This document shows positions 23,145 through 34,041 of a stretch of DNA of 64,000 nt, piece by piece; position 1 is the stretch's first letter, and each line of letters starts with the position of its first letter. Source of the DNA: Typha latifolia (Eukaryota > Streptophyta > Magnoliopsida > Poales > Typhaceae); contig CM034109.1 of assembly GCA_019914945.1 (NCBI GenBank), positions 6,572,001-6,636,000 on the forward strand. The letters run 5' to 3'. The notes under the pieces were generated by a model. It ran no database searches, was not told where the DNA came from, and saw only the letters and a list, made by a program, of their open reading frames with translations. A program made the translations under genes and the position numbers.

Positions 23145-26098
23145 GGAGTGGAAGATATGAAAGACTTGTTTAATTGACTTCCTAATTCCACTGTCCCTGC
23201 ATGCCAGAAGTATATCAATTTTTTAACCATTAAAGAAAGGCAATCAGTTTAGAAGCATATTCTTCTCATTGTATCACTGATAGCCAAAGAAAGATATTAA
23301 TAAACATAGCTCAGTATAATTACACTATTTTTCTGGTTTACAACCAAACACTGTATTTTTTTATTATAATTTAAAGGTATAACTTTAAGAATAAAAAGTT
23401 AGAATAACTAAACTAGATTTTCCTTTTTAACCGGCAATCATCAACAGCCCAAGAGTTTAAAATGTGTTTGTATTTAATTATCTTTCACTTATAATATCAC
23501 TTTCGCCTAGATTTACTAAAAGTGGGGAGTTAATTATGTCCCATTTAAAAGCACTCATAGATAATATGAGCCGGACATTCTAGGCTAGACAAAGAGGCTA
23601 GCCCTCGTCGTGATTTCTTTTAGAATTTTTTGAAAACTTTTTCTAAGTCTCCACCATCTTATTTATTATATTCTTTTTTTTTTCTGCAACAGTAATAGTA
23701 AATTGGGTTAAATAGGTTTGTGTCACTTAATAGCCCTCTACATAACTAAAGTGATATTAAAAATGTAGTTAAATTACTAAAATATCTATATTATTTTTAG
23801 GAAAAATTATACTACGCTAACATAGGGCTTGGGTCAATTGCATAAAACTCTCACTTATTTTTAATTTAAGTATTTAACTTCTATGTGTTTCGAGCTAAAA
23901 TGTACCTATTAGTATGCTGTTAATAGAAATATGAAATGATAATGTTGCCCTTAAGTATATGGGATTTCATGCAATTAAGCCAAGATAAAGTGTAATCTTT
24001 CTCTTATTTTAATTAGTCAATAACCTATTATGAGAGAAGGTATGTTTAAACATCACCTCTCAATCATAAAAATTAATAAACACTGGGAATATAGTTGGTC
24101 AACTATTTTTGAAAGCCTTTGACATTAGCACCATTAGTTCAGATAAAAAAAAACTTAATAGCTCCACATTAGTCATAAATATACAGTGATTTATGTGATA
24201 TAAAATAAAGTATAAGGGGGATAAATTGATTATGTCAAGCTACAGTGAGTAAAGTAAAATACATTTAATTAAACAAGTTCACATAGGCTAGAATCTCGTA
24301 CTTGACCATGTGCATATGCTTTCTTCTAATAAATTCAAGAGCTCGTACGCTAAGACTTAACTCATGCACGTGAATCGAGCTCTGTAGCGCATGAGTGTGT
24401 AAATTAATTTGCATAATATGCTCACCGATAAAATATGTATCCATTTTGAAGCACAAAACTTATGAGAAGTTTAGCACTTATATATCATACTAATATTTTT
24501 TAAATATTTAATATTGTGTTAAACTCGCTTTTTTTATTTTTTTATTTTTATAATATCTAATTAAAAGGTAATTTTTATTTACTTCACTTCTTATAGTTGA
24601 ATAAACAAATATATAACATTAAAATATTTTTTGAGCTCTTTTAATTTTACCATTAATAATATGTAGACCCGCTTAAAAGTGAGTTCAAAGTTAATAATAT
24701 ATTCATGTCAAATACACGATATTTCTAACACGTGAATCCATCCCGATGTAAATAGCATTTTTTTTTAAATTCCCATACTGACCCTCTTCAATTCCCACGT
24801 GTCAAAACATTCACCAACTACACTATTACACGCTTAGCCCCAAGATTGCTTATTATTATATTTGAATGTGGCTTTCAGTGATTTAAAAAAATGGAATTTT
24901 ACGATTCACACCCTAGTATAGGATCGATAGTTATTATAAAATTCACTCTTTATGGGTAAAATAATAAAAAATAAGAGCAAAAGATTGGCGTTATATATTA
25001 TGAAATTCCCTACAATATAAACACAATGGCGAGTCAACATACAAATGTAAAAGAAGCATAGACATTCTACTATACACATGATAAATTAAGGACATATCCC
25101 ATAAAATATATATATTTATATACCTTCTGCTGCTTTTCCTCACACTTGGTTGACTTTAGAAGAGAAAGAAAAAAGAAAGCAATTCAAAGACGTAGTAAAT
25201 TTAAACCCGTTTGCGTCAAGCAATCCGTAAAGTCAACAGGACTCACGCAACTCAAGTGGCTAATTGACTTAGAGGTTATTGTTATGTATCGTCGTGATCT
25301 CGGAGTTTTGTCTCCCTAACTCAAAAATTTTGATCCAAAACTCCATATGAATGGAGACAGTAAGTTTTCCATTTCCATTGTCAAGGGTACAAATAATAAA
25401 AGGTGAATCAAGAGGTATTTTAGATATATACTTTTCTATGAATTATAATTAAATATTTTAGGAAAATTTATAAGAAAAATACACCCTAGTTTTTTTAGTT
25501 TTAATGTCTCAAAACATTATGAGTTAATTTTTAAAAATAATCAAGTAAAATCTGGCTCTCAATTTAACTAACGGGTAAAGAAAATTAATGGAAGAGCATA
25601 TCGATACGATAGAATATGAATGATACTAAAAGTAAAATGTATAGAATGCATTTGTTTATGGGATCGGATTAAATTACCCCGTGAGCTACGTATAATATTA
25701 TGTTTGGTACAAAAATAATATACATAATTAAGAGCTCGGATCGGAGATGTTATATTCTAAAAGAGAAGATATAACATCACTTTTTTTGAAATGGGATGAT
25801 ATAAGCATTGCCTTTACAAAAGTGAAATAATTATTCCTAAGATAAAATGTAAATAGTAAAGCAAAATATTTTTTATGGTGTCTTTTAATTATTCTTTTCT
25901 TCTTTGTATGTCATGCATGATGCATGGTTGTGACTTCCGTATTATGGAGCCCAATTGGGTCGGTGCCATGGGACAAGGATACAAAGATCTGTCTCATTTA
26001 GTCCAAATTTTGGGATCTAATTAAATCCCAAATATGCTATTAGATTCTTATCACAAGAATAGGAGGTAATGGATCCCACCGTTCATATAGAATGATTA

Positions 26099-26104
<6 letters not shown>

Positions 26105-26148
<44 letters not shown>
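26105..26148. repeat. (CT)n microsatellite
   Basis: Perfect CT run of about 44 bases. Confidence 0.95.
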
Positions 26149-26149
<1 letters not shown>

Positions 26150-29100
26150 AAATGAGATTTGAATGAATGGAAGAGTTTCTAAAACATATTCTTGTAATCG
26201 GCATGAGCTTGTGGGCTTAGTATATATCAAACAACAATGCTTATTTTCTCTCAATTACTAGACCCAATGTTCATAAGTTATAATCCCATGCATCTAGTGC
26301 TCTAGCTAGTAATTTTGACCTAATTCTTTATTATGCATGATTAGTGTAAGAATATATGAACATATAGAGTATGAGCTTCAAAGCTCTCATACTTCACTCT
26401 CTAAAGTTGCTACCTTTGTGGATTTTAATAATTTTTATTACGGCAGAGTTTTGAAATGAATAAATAGATTGGAAGCTTTACAATTGAATAAGTTATACAA
26501 TTGATTATAAAACAATATGTGATTTAACTATTTAAATTTAAAATATTGGGGATAAGTTGAAATCTGGTAGAGGGAAAAGTGCAATTTGTCAAAACAAAAT
26601 AAATCATGATTTTATTCATTCATTGTTGTGTGTGAAGCCTAGGAAAATCACCACTACTAATTTCCTCGTCATATCAATTTAATTCCAGTGGGAATAAGCA
26701 ACTTTTGTTGCAGTATTCAAAGTCAAAAAACCAAAAAATTTCAACTCATGGGTAAAACTTTGAATTCTCCTTTTCAAGTAGCCCACTCGGTTTTATAGAA
26801 TGATGTAGTCAAATAGCGTTAGTAGTTAATTAATTGTTATAGTTTCATAGTAAGCATAACCTTATTCTAAAATATTTTGATCAATTTCTAAAGTACTTTT
26901 TAAGTTGATTATTTTTTTTTTATTACAATAATTATACTTTGACTTCCTAAACTACTACTTTTTTTCTTCATCTCTTTTAACTTTATTCCTTACAAAAAGA
27001 CCTAATGAACACTAGAAATCGTCAGCGTGTGGTCCTTCTGTTGGTCATATGGTAGGAATTTTATCGTAATTATAGCGCATGCATATCATGTGTTTGAGAG
27101 AGAATGAAATAATCCATGCCTTTTTTAAAAGGACAAATATTTAATAATGTTTGATGATTCCTAAGAGTTTACTAAAGAAAATAAAATAGTTTATGGGAGT
27201 GAAAAATATAATTATCTAACTTTTTATATCATATTAAGTGTAATTATTATACCAGTGTACTAGTTTATATCTAAATTTGATAATAATCTAAACAAATATA
27301 AACTTTTCTTTTCATACGAGCTTGAAAAATAAGTAGACTAAATTAGTTTGAAAGTTGTGCGAGGACAGCTAAACACCACGTAAGTATGCAGTATGTGTGA
27401 TATACGTGTGTTTAATGCTTGGTTTACATGTTTATGTTTGACCACTTAATTGCGACATTATGAAGATAGTGATATCGTTAAGAAGAAAAAGAATTTAACT
27501 ACGTCACAAGTGAGGTAATCATAGATATTGCATGTTTGCATTAGGAGTTGTATTATGGGACAGGGTGGATAGGATATCAACTATTATTGATGATCAACTC
27601 ATACAACTTATTTTGCGTAGGTGAGTTGGAGAGTATGGGCTATTCCGTTTAGTGTTCGCTAATTAATTATGTTTAATTTGAAATAAAAGTGATGATAAAA
27701 ATTGGAAAAAAGAAATAACTTTTGTAATTTATGACAATAATCTTTGAAATGATGTAATGTTTTAGATACGTAAAATGATGCTTTAATAAATAATGTAAGT
27801 ATGTAATGTTTGTAAATGTATCATGGCTAGTTTCTACATATGAATTATGAATTATGAATATATACAATGACAGCATATAATAAATATTCACTTATGTATG
27901 CAATGAATACATACATAAGAGGATGTATGTATACAACCAACCAAATCAATTAAACCATATAATATTCTTTACGTATACAATGGATGGGTGTACATATTAT
28001 ACCAATCTTGTTCATTAGAATTAATACCCATTTTAATCGGTAGAATTACTATTTTTCCCTTTGAACATGATTTTCACATGTTATATCTATATTTCATAAA
28101 TATGTTTAAAAAATATTAACACTTGTTTTGATCATTAAAATTAATTTTTTGCCCTCTAAACCTGGTTCTTCATATATTATATATTTTTTTCTACCTAAAA
28201 CAAGATTAAGAAATGGGTAGATGATAAGAATTAGGAGATATATAAAAAAAATTGAGTCAAAACTTTTGATTTCCTTCGACAATTACTCAATTAAGTCAGA
28301 ATTAAGAGATATTTATTTAGAATAATATATTTCAGGTTTGATGCATCAGACGACAATACTCCAATCGTTCTCACTACGAATAACAGGAGGGCGTTGTATA
28401 TGATAAATGTGATCCGAGCTATTGCTTATTCGTTGGTGTATATCTGACAGTTAGCTGGCCCACACGAGATTAATCTGCACGGAGTCCTCCCGGTCCCCGA
28501 CCAAAGAGCTCATAAACACCCGTCTCTCTAATCATATGTACACTCAAACACATATAGTCCAAATGAAAAAAAAACCCCACATGGCCACATGAAATTTTTT
28601 TGTTCACAAATCTCTAAACCCACCTGATTAGCGGGCAATCACAATTTAAACATGGGATCTTCCGAATCAACCGTCGATACGAAACGTGTGGACTTCTGTC
28701 AGCCGTCTTTCCTGAAAGAGGAAAACTAAAAAGAGCCCAAATATCTCTTTTTTTGACGTCCGCAGTCCTATCCGACTCCCCTGATTGGCCCATCCCTCCT
28801 CGTTCGTCTTCTTATCGGCGTTCTTGTTTGGATTCGTCTGGTCGGCGTACCATCCATCCGTCCGTTCCACCCAAATATCTCTTTTGGATTCGTAGGATCG
28901 AAGGATGTTACCATGTCAGCTAGATGTGACGTTTGGAGTTGACCATGACGTGGCCAGAGAGAGTTGCTTGCCCCTTTAATACCAACTTATGAAAATTTAT
29001 GAGTTAAATGCATTTAACATTTAATTGTTGTATCAAATCAGTCGTCATTATCTTTTTTTTTTTTAAACTTAACTAAATAATATTAAAATAATTAAAACAC

Positions 29101-29670
29101 ATATAAATTTTAATATAATATAATATAATTATTAAAATAGCTACAATACTCAATTAAATTTCACAAAAAAATTAATAGTCTTATTTTAATCATAAGTACA
29201 AAAATAATTTAAGACTTTTTGAAATACAGAGTAAAATAATTTTGGGAGAGTAAAGTATATTTGACCCAAAATTTATTGATAAGAGAGATTTTGAGTCCAA
29301 TAATATTGTTTGCAATAAATACGAAAATATTAAAAAAGTAAATAAATTAGTTAATTAGACTCAGAAGTTTGAATTTTGTTTTCCTTCGATAATAATTGCC
29401 CACAAATTTTCTCAATAAGACTTTTCAAAACCTATAACTAAAATACATATGTTAGTATAATGTGTAAGTTAAAATCAGCACGTGCATAGTATGTTATCTA
29501 AAAAGTGGGAAATTACTTTTTAGATAATTTTGCCATCGCCAAAATGACATACAGAATAGTCTGCCTTTTATCTTTCTCTTAGTCCTCTACATTTTAGCTC
29601 TCTATTTTTTTTTTCTAATATTATATCTCTATATCTTCTCACATATCTCCCTCCATTAGATCTCCATAAG

Positions 29671-29861
29671 TAGGGGTGGTAAAAATTAATACGATTTGAT
29701 AACTCGACACAATAACCCGACTCATAATCATGTTTAAGTTTAATCTAATCACGTTTGGGTCGTAAACATGTCAACTCGATTAACTCGATTAATAATCGGG
29801 TTGTGTTTGGATTTGTACTCGTTTAAATATATGGGTCGGGGCGAGCCAACCCGCCAACCCG

Positions 29862-29923
<62 letters not shown>

Positions 29924-30807
29924 CTCAACCTCACTCTATCCAAACACCGTCACTCCTATTCCTATTCTCCCACCTCAAAGGCCCAAATTTCGTCTTCTAC
30001 CTCCAGCTCTCCCTCGCAGCCATTACTCACGACATTGGCTTTGAACAGATCGACATCGGCCTTGAACAGTTGATGCCGGCCTCAACTCCTCGTCTTCTAC
30101 CCCCAGCTCTCCCTTGTAGACGTTATTCGCGACACTGGCCTTGAACAATTGACGCCGGCCTCAACTGAGTCAACTCCTTGTCTTCTACCTCCGGCTCTCC
30201 CTCATAGCCCACTCCCTCCCTTAGTCTCTCGCACCACCGCTAACTCACTCCTAGGGTTTTGAGAGCTCCCATCCTCATCGAACTCTATCCGTTTTCCCCT
30301 CTTCGAGCCGAAGACATGGATCCCTCTAGTCCTCCCGACCTCCCCATGTTGGAGGATTTTGAGAAGAGGGTCAACCTCACGAGGCGGAGTTGCGATATTT
30401 CTACACTGTTTTGGGTATTGGAATGCTGCCATTGTGGTATATCCGATAGTGATGAACAGCAATCTCGTTTTTAAAATTATTTTGTTTTGTGTATAAGAAT
30501 TATTTTATTATGAGTTCATTTTTTGTTATTTTGTATTTGTTATTGTGTATACCTATGTTATTTTGTATTTTGAAACAGAAATGATATTTTAAATTGTTAA
30601 TCGAGTTAATCGTGTCGGGTTGACGTGTTAACCCGACACTACCCATTTATTAAATGGGTTACACGGGTCGTGTCGTGTTACTTGTTTAATAAACGGGTCA
30701 CATTCATATTTATCAAATGCAACCCATTTAATAATCATGTCGTGTTCGTGTTAAGGCAAAGTTGACCCGACCAGAACCCGTTTAACTTGACTCAATTGCC
30801 ACCCCTA
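29671..30807. mobile_element. Non-autonomous hAT-type element, 1137 bp, perfect 8-bp TSD
   Basis: It begins taggggtggtaaaaa and ends ttgccacccta-like (ttgccacccct a), giving terminal inverted repeats taggggtggYaa. It is flanked on both sides by tccataag (29663-29670 and 30808-30815), a perfect 8-bp target duplication. Subterminal regions carry many 'acccgaca', 'aataatcgggtt' and 'cgggtcgtgtcg' words. The interior has a long (TA)n (29866-29923) and a block repeated three times beginning gtcttctacc at 29992, 30092 and 30180. No intact transposase is present. A short ORF (MDPSSPPDLPMLEDFEK..., ATG at 30316) has no domain I recognise. Confidence 0.9.
29866..29923. repeat. (TA)n microsatellite inside the hAT element
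   Basis: Perfect TA run of about 58 bases. Confidence 0.95.
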
Positions 30808-31013
30808 TCCATAAGGTCCTTTACCACCAAGGCTCTTACCACCAACCCATTACAGTTTGTTTGTTTCTATTATCATTCACATTGTATCATATAAATATAA
30901 AATATTTATATATGACACAGTGTCTTTAACATAAATATGGTTTTTAAAATCGTCAAAGTTCTTTTTATTGTGCTGCTGATGATATTTAAATAGGGATATT
31001 TTTTTTAGTCATG

Positions 31014-31500
31014 AGTAGGGGGGTTTAAATGAGCTGAGCTTAAGTGAGCTTGCTCCAAATTAGGCTCAACTCTAAATTGATTTTGAGCATAGCTTGAAAT
31101 TTAGGCTCTGACTTTGTTTAAATCAAGCCAAACCAAATTGAGCTCGAATTGAGCCTAAGCTTAAATTGAACTTATTTTTAAGTCGAACTTAAGCTTAACT
31201 AGACTGAGCCCGAGCTGAACCCAGGCTTAAAACTTGATGACTTTTAAGCCAGGCAGAATCAAGCTGAATCAGACCAAGCTTAAACTACAAAACATCAAAA
31301 CAAGCCAAAGACTATTTAATACATATATTAATCATTATTATATTAAGTCGAGTCTATTGAAAATGAGTCAATTTTAGCTCAGGCTCAACTGGACTTGACT
31401 TGAAATTCAAATCGAGTCTAAAAACAAAGCTTAGACTCTCAAATCAATCCGAGCAGAGGGAGAGCTTCTGACAAGTTGAGTTCAAGCCGCTTGTTTATAA
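31014..31500. mobile_element. Degenerate 'gctcgag/aagctt'-rich hAT-family fragment
   Basis: Dense repeats of gagctgagc, gcttaag, ttgagctc and aagctgaatc words in both orientations. The 'taggggggttt' at 31016 could be a left terminus, but no right terminus or duplication is visible. It abuts the GC-rich exon-like ORF at 31543 and would form its upstream sequence. Related sequence occurs at 51236-51914 and in shorter pieces near 5220-5370 and 13720-13875. Confidence 0.45.
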
Positions 31501-31542
31501 TGGCCGGTATCCACCCAAAGGAGAAGCTCCTACTCGCCTCTA

Positions 31543-31839
31543 ATGGCTAAACACATGGCATTCCTCGGGATTCGTGGCCTGGGGCGGAGTCGCGTCTTCC
31601 TGGCCGCGGCTAACGTCGCCGTGGCGGCGCTGGGCGCGGGTCTCGAGGTGGGCGTGCTCGGCACTTGCAGGGCGAGGGAGAGGGCGCCGGTGGCCGCCGC
31701 GGCGGCTGCGGGAGCGGCGAGGATCTTGGCCACGGTCGGGATGGGTGTGGAGCAGGAGATGACGGCGATCGCCATCGTCGGCGTTTCGGAGGAGGGCGAC
31801 GGTGGACCCACCCAAGATTTCGCGAGGAGGGAGACGAGG
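31543..31839 (+). CDS. Second first-exon copy of a DAGL-type lipase (alternative exon 1 or orphan exon)
   Basis: 99 codons, clearly GC-richer than the flanks, ending at a GT donor (agg|gtaata) in phase 0. The peptide matches exon 1 of the downstream lipase gene. From Cys42 (lipase Cys39), residues 42-79 align without gaps to residues 39-76: both have ER-P, I...G.G..Q..TA...IV and a hydrophobic pattern giving two membrane segments. The exons end at equivalent places (RRETR| versus RHERR|). Spliced to exon 2 at 33788 it would read RRETR-VRYKRWLWW in frame, skipping exon 1 at 33327. I see no other downstream exons of its own. It could be an alternative first exon, a tandem-paralogue stub or a pseudoexon. 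An upstream ORF of 16 codons (31500-31550) overlaps its ATG. Confidence 0.72.
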
Positions 31840-33163
31840 GTAATAACGTAGTTTTAGTTTCTTAGTTTGGTTTTGATATAATTACATTGGGCCTTTCGCG
31901 GATACACATAATTACTTAATTCTCAATTTGTCTACACTACAAATATTGCCCCTCAACTATGTAAAACATCTCACTTCCTCTATTAGGGTTTTTGACCAAA
32001 CTCGCCCTATCTTAACGTTGATAACATTATTATTTTACTTTTAGATAGAAACGCCAATAAGTTTAGCGTCTATAAGTTAGTGAAATAAATTGCTAATATT
32101 ATCGGTAATTTATATATGTAAAACTTTAAATTTATTAGTTGTTTATTTAAAAATTTTCAGATGAAATGTTGACAGGTTTAATTAAGTTTGTCTTAGGTTT
32201 TTTTTTTTTTTTTTGCCACATATACAATGCTGATTAGATCAGCATCTTATGTGCAATAAGAATACGTCGAATTTGTTAGTATTATTTATCTTAAATAAAA
32301 TATTAAATTATTTAGTATTTTATTGTAAAATAAACTACTTTTGATATTAAGTTTGAGATAAAAAATAGAACCGATAAAATGACATCTCAGAGAGATTCTA
32401 CATAGTTAAAAATATCAAAAATATCATAATAAATTAATGAAAAAAACTATTTTCTTTATTTTTTATGATTCTATTAATGAATTTAAAAGAGAATCAAACA
32501 CAATTCACAAGGTATGCAAAATCCAAAAAATTCTAAGCAAAATCTAATCTTCCCCCTCAATAAACAGACATAATATATTTAAATTATTACTTTTAATATC
32601 TAAGAAAAAAAAAATCTAATTTGTCCAATTGAGGAATGGCATATGATATTTAAAATATTAAAACAACAGTTGTTTGTGTTACTTGTATTTTTGTATTGAT
32701 ATTATAGTTTGTGCTAGTTTCTTTTAATGATTAAAACATTAGATGAAGGGTATAATCGTTCATAATGATGAATAAATTATTTTCTTTTCTGTTCTCTTCT
32801 TAAACTAAGCATAATAAACTTACTTTCCTGTTCTATTTTTAGACCAAATAGAGTAAATACTTTCCTATTCTTTTCTCTCAATTACATCCAAATAGAATAA
32901 GAAAAAATTATTTTCTCTCTCCATTCAAACAGAGAGTTAGATAGAATGAAGACGATACAGTTCATTAGTGAAGCTATATTTGTTGTCGAATCCTTTGACA
33001 CAGTTCATTAATGAAGCTTGACCCAATTCAAGCCCACAGAAACTTCAAATTAAGCCAATTTAACTCGATCTCCCGTTTCACCAATCTCCAAAAAAAACCC
33101 ACCTTTTTTTTGTTTTTGTTTTTTTGTTTCCTCCGTCGTCACTCCTCTCCATCCCCAAAAAGT
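31840..33163. other. AT-rich spacer between the two lipase first exons
   Basis: No coding sequence seen. If the exon at 31543 is used, this would be intron. Otherwise the last few hundred bases are the promoter of the lipase gene. The final stretch (33050-33160) is a C/T-rich leader with oligo-T. Confidence 0.5.
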
Positions 33164-33196
33164 ATGGCGGAGCCGGAGTCCCATCAAGATGCCTAA
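33164..33196 (+). other. 10-codon uORF before lipase exon 1
   Basis: MAEPESHQDA then stop. Its last bases overlap the in-frame upstream ATG of the lipase (33189, 46 codons before the chosen start). It could attenuate translation or help reinitiation at 33327. This rests on position only. Confidence 0.5.
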
Positions 33197-33326
33197 AGGG
33201 GTCTCCATCTTCGCCCGAATTCCTCATCTTGTCCCCCACCTCGCCCGCCGCCGCCTCCCCCTCTTCTCCTCTCCTCCGTCGCGATCTCGGCCGAGGTCAC
33301 CCACGGCCGATCTCGCGGCGGAGACT

Positions 33327-33996
33327 ATGAGTTTAGCCTCAAGGCTTCGGATGGTGAGGTGGGTGTCTCTCCTTGTGGGGTGCCTTAACCTGGGTATAAT
33401 TATTTTGGGAGGATGCTTGCTGGCATTCGTGGTCTCTAGCTGTCCGGGTGGGGAGAGGCTCCCTTTCGCGGTGGCTTCGATGGTCGCCGGCGTCAAGATC
33501 ATGTCCATGATTGGAGCCGGAATGGCCCAGCATGCGACGGCGGAGATGATCGTTAGGAGTCCGATAGAGAGCTCCATCGCCGTTGATGCGGTGGTTCGCC
33601 ATGAGAGACGGGTAGTGTTGATTTGCCTTCTGGGACAAGAAAGATCCAATCTTGTTGAGATTTCTGAATTGGTTTATTTTCTGTGTCCGAACAGTTGGTT
33701 GATTTAATTCCTTTCATTTTGATAGCACTGTCACTCAATTTCTTTGTTGGTATGTTTTCAATTTTCGTACTCTCCATTGATGAACAGGTGAGATATAAAA
33801 GATGGCTATGGTGGACTAGATTTGGTATGGTGGTCACCGTACTGCAATTTTTTGGAGCACTTTATCTGTTATACGTTATATTGACTGATCTTACATATAA
33901 GAAGGGATCAGCATGTTTTCCAGGTATCTACTGATTCATCTTTATCATCTTTCAATGTTGTTTATGGTTAGGTCTGTACATGTTCTTAAAAAAATC

Positions 33997-34041
<45 letters not shown>

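Larger units (their letters stand above)
22000..29670. other. AT-rich gene-free region
   Basis: 7.7 kb with no recognisable gene. It contains (ATT)n at 22111-22138, (TA)n at 22796-22831, (TA)n plus an oligo-T tract at 23098-23144, and (CT)n at 26105-26148. A less AT-rich patch at 28330-28950 has no convincing coding sequence. The region is consistent with the upstream territory of PLA1 plus old repeats. Confidence 0.6.

Noticed and set aside
31530..31865. Other open frames on both strands over 31530-31865
   Set aside because: Shadows of the GC-rich exon at 31543. Only that frame shows homology to the lipase exon.
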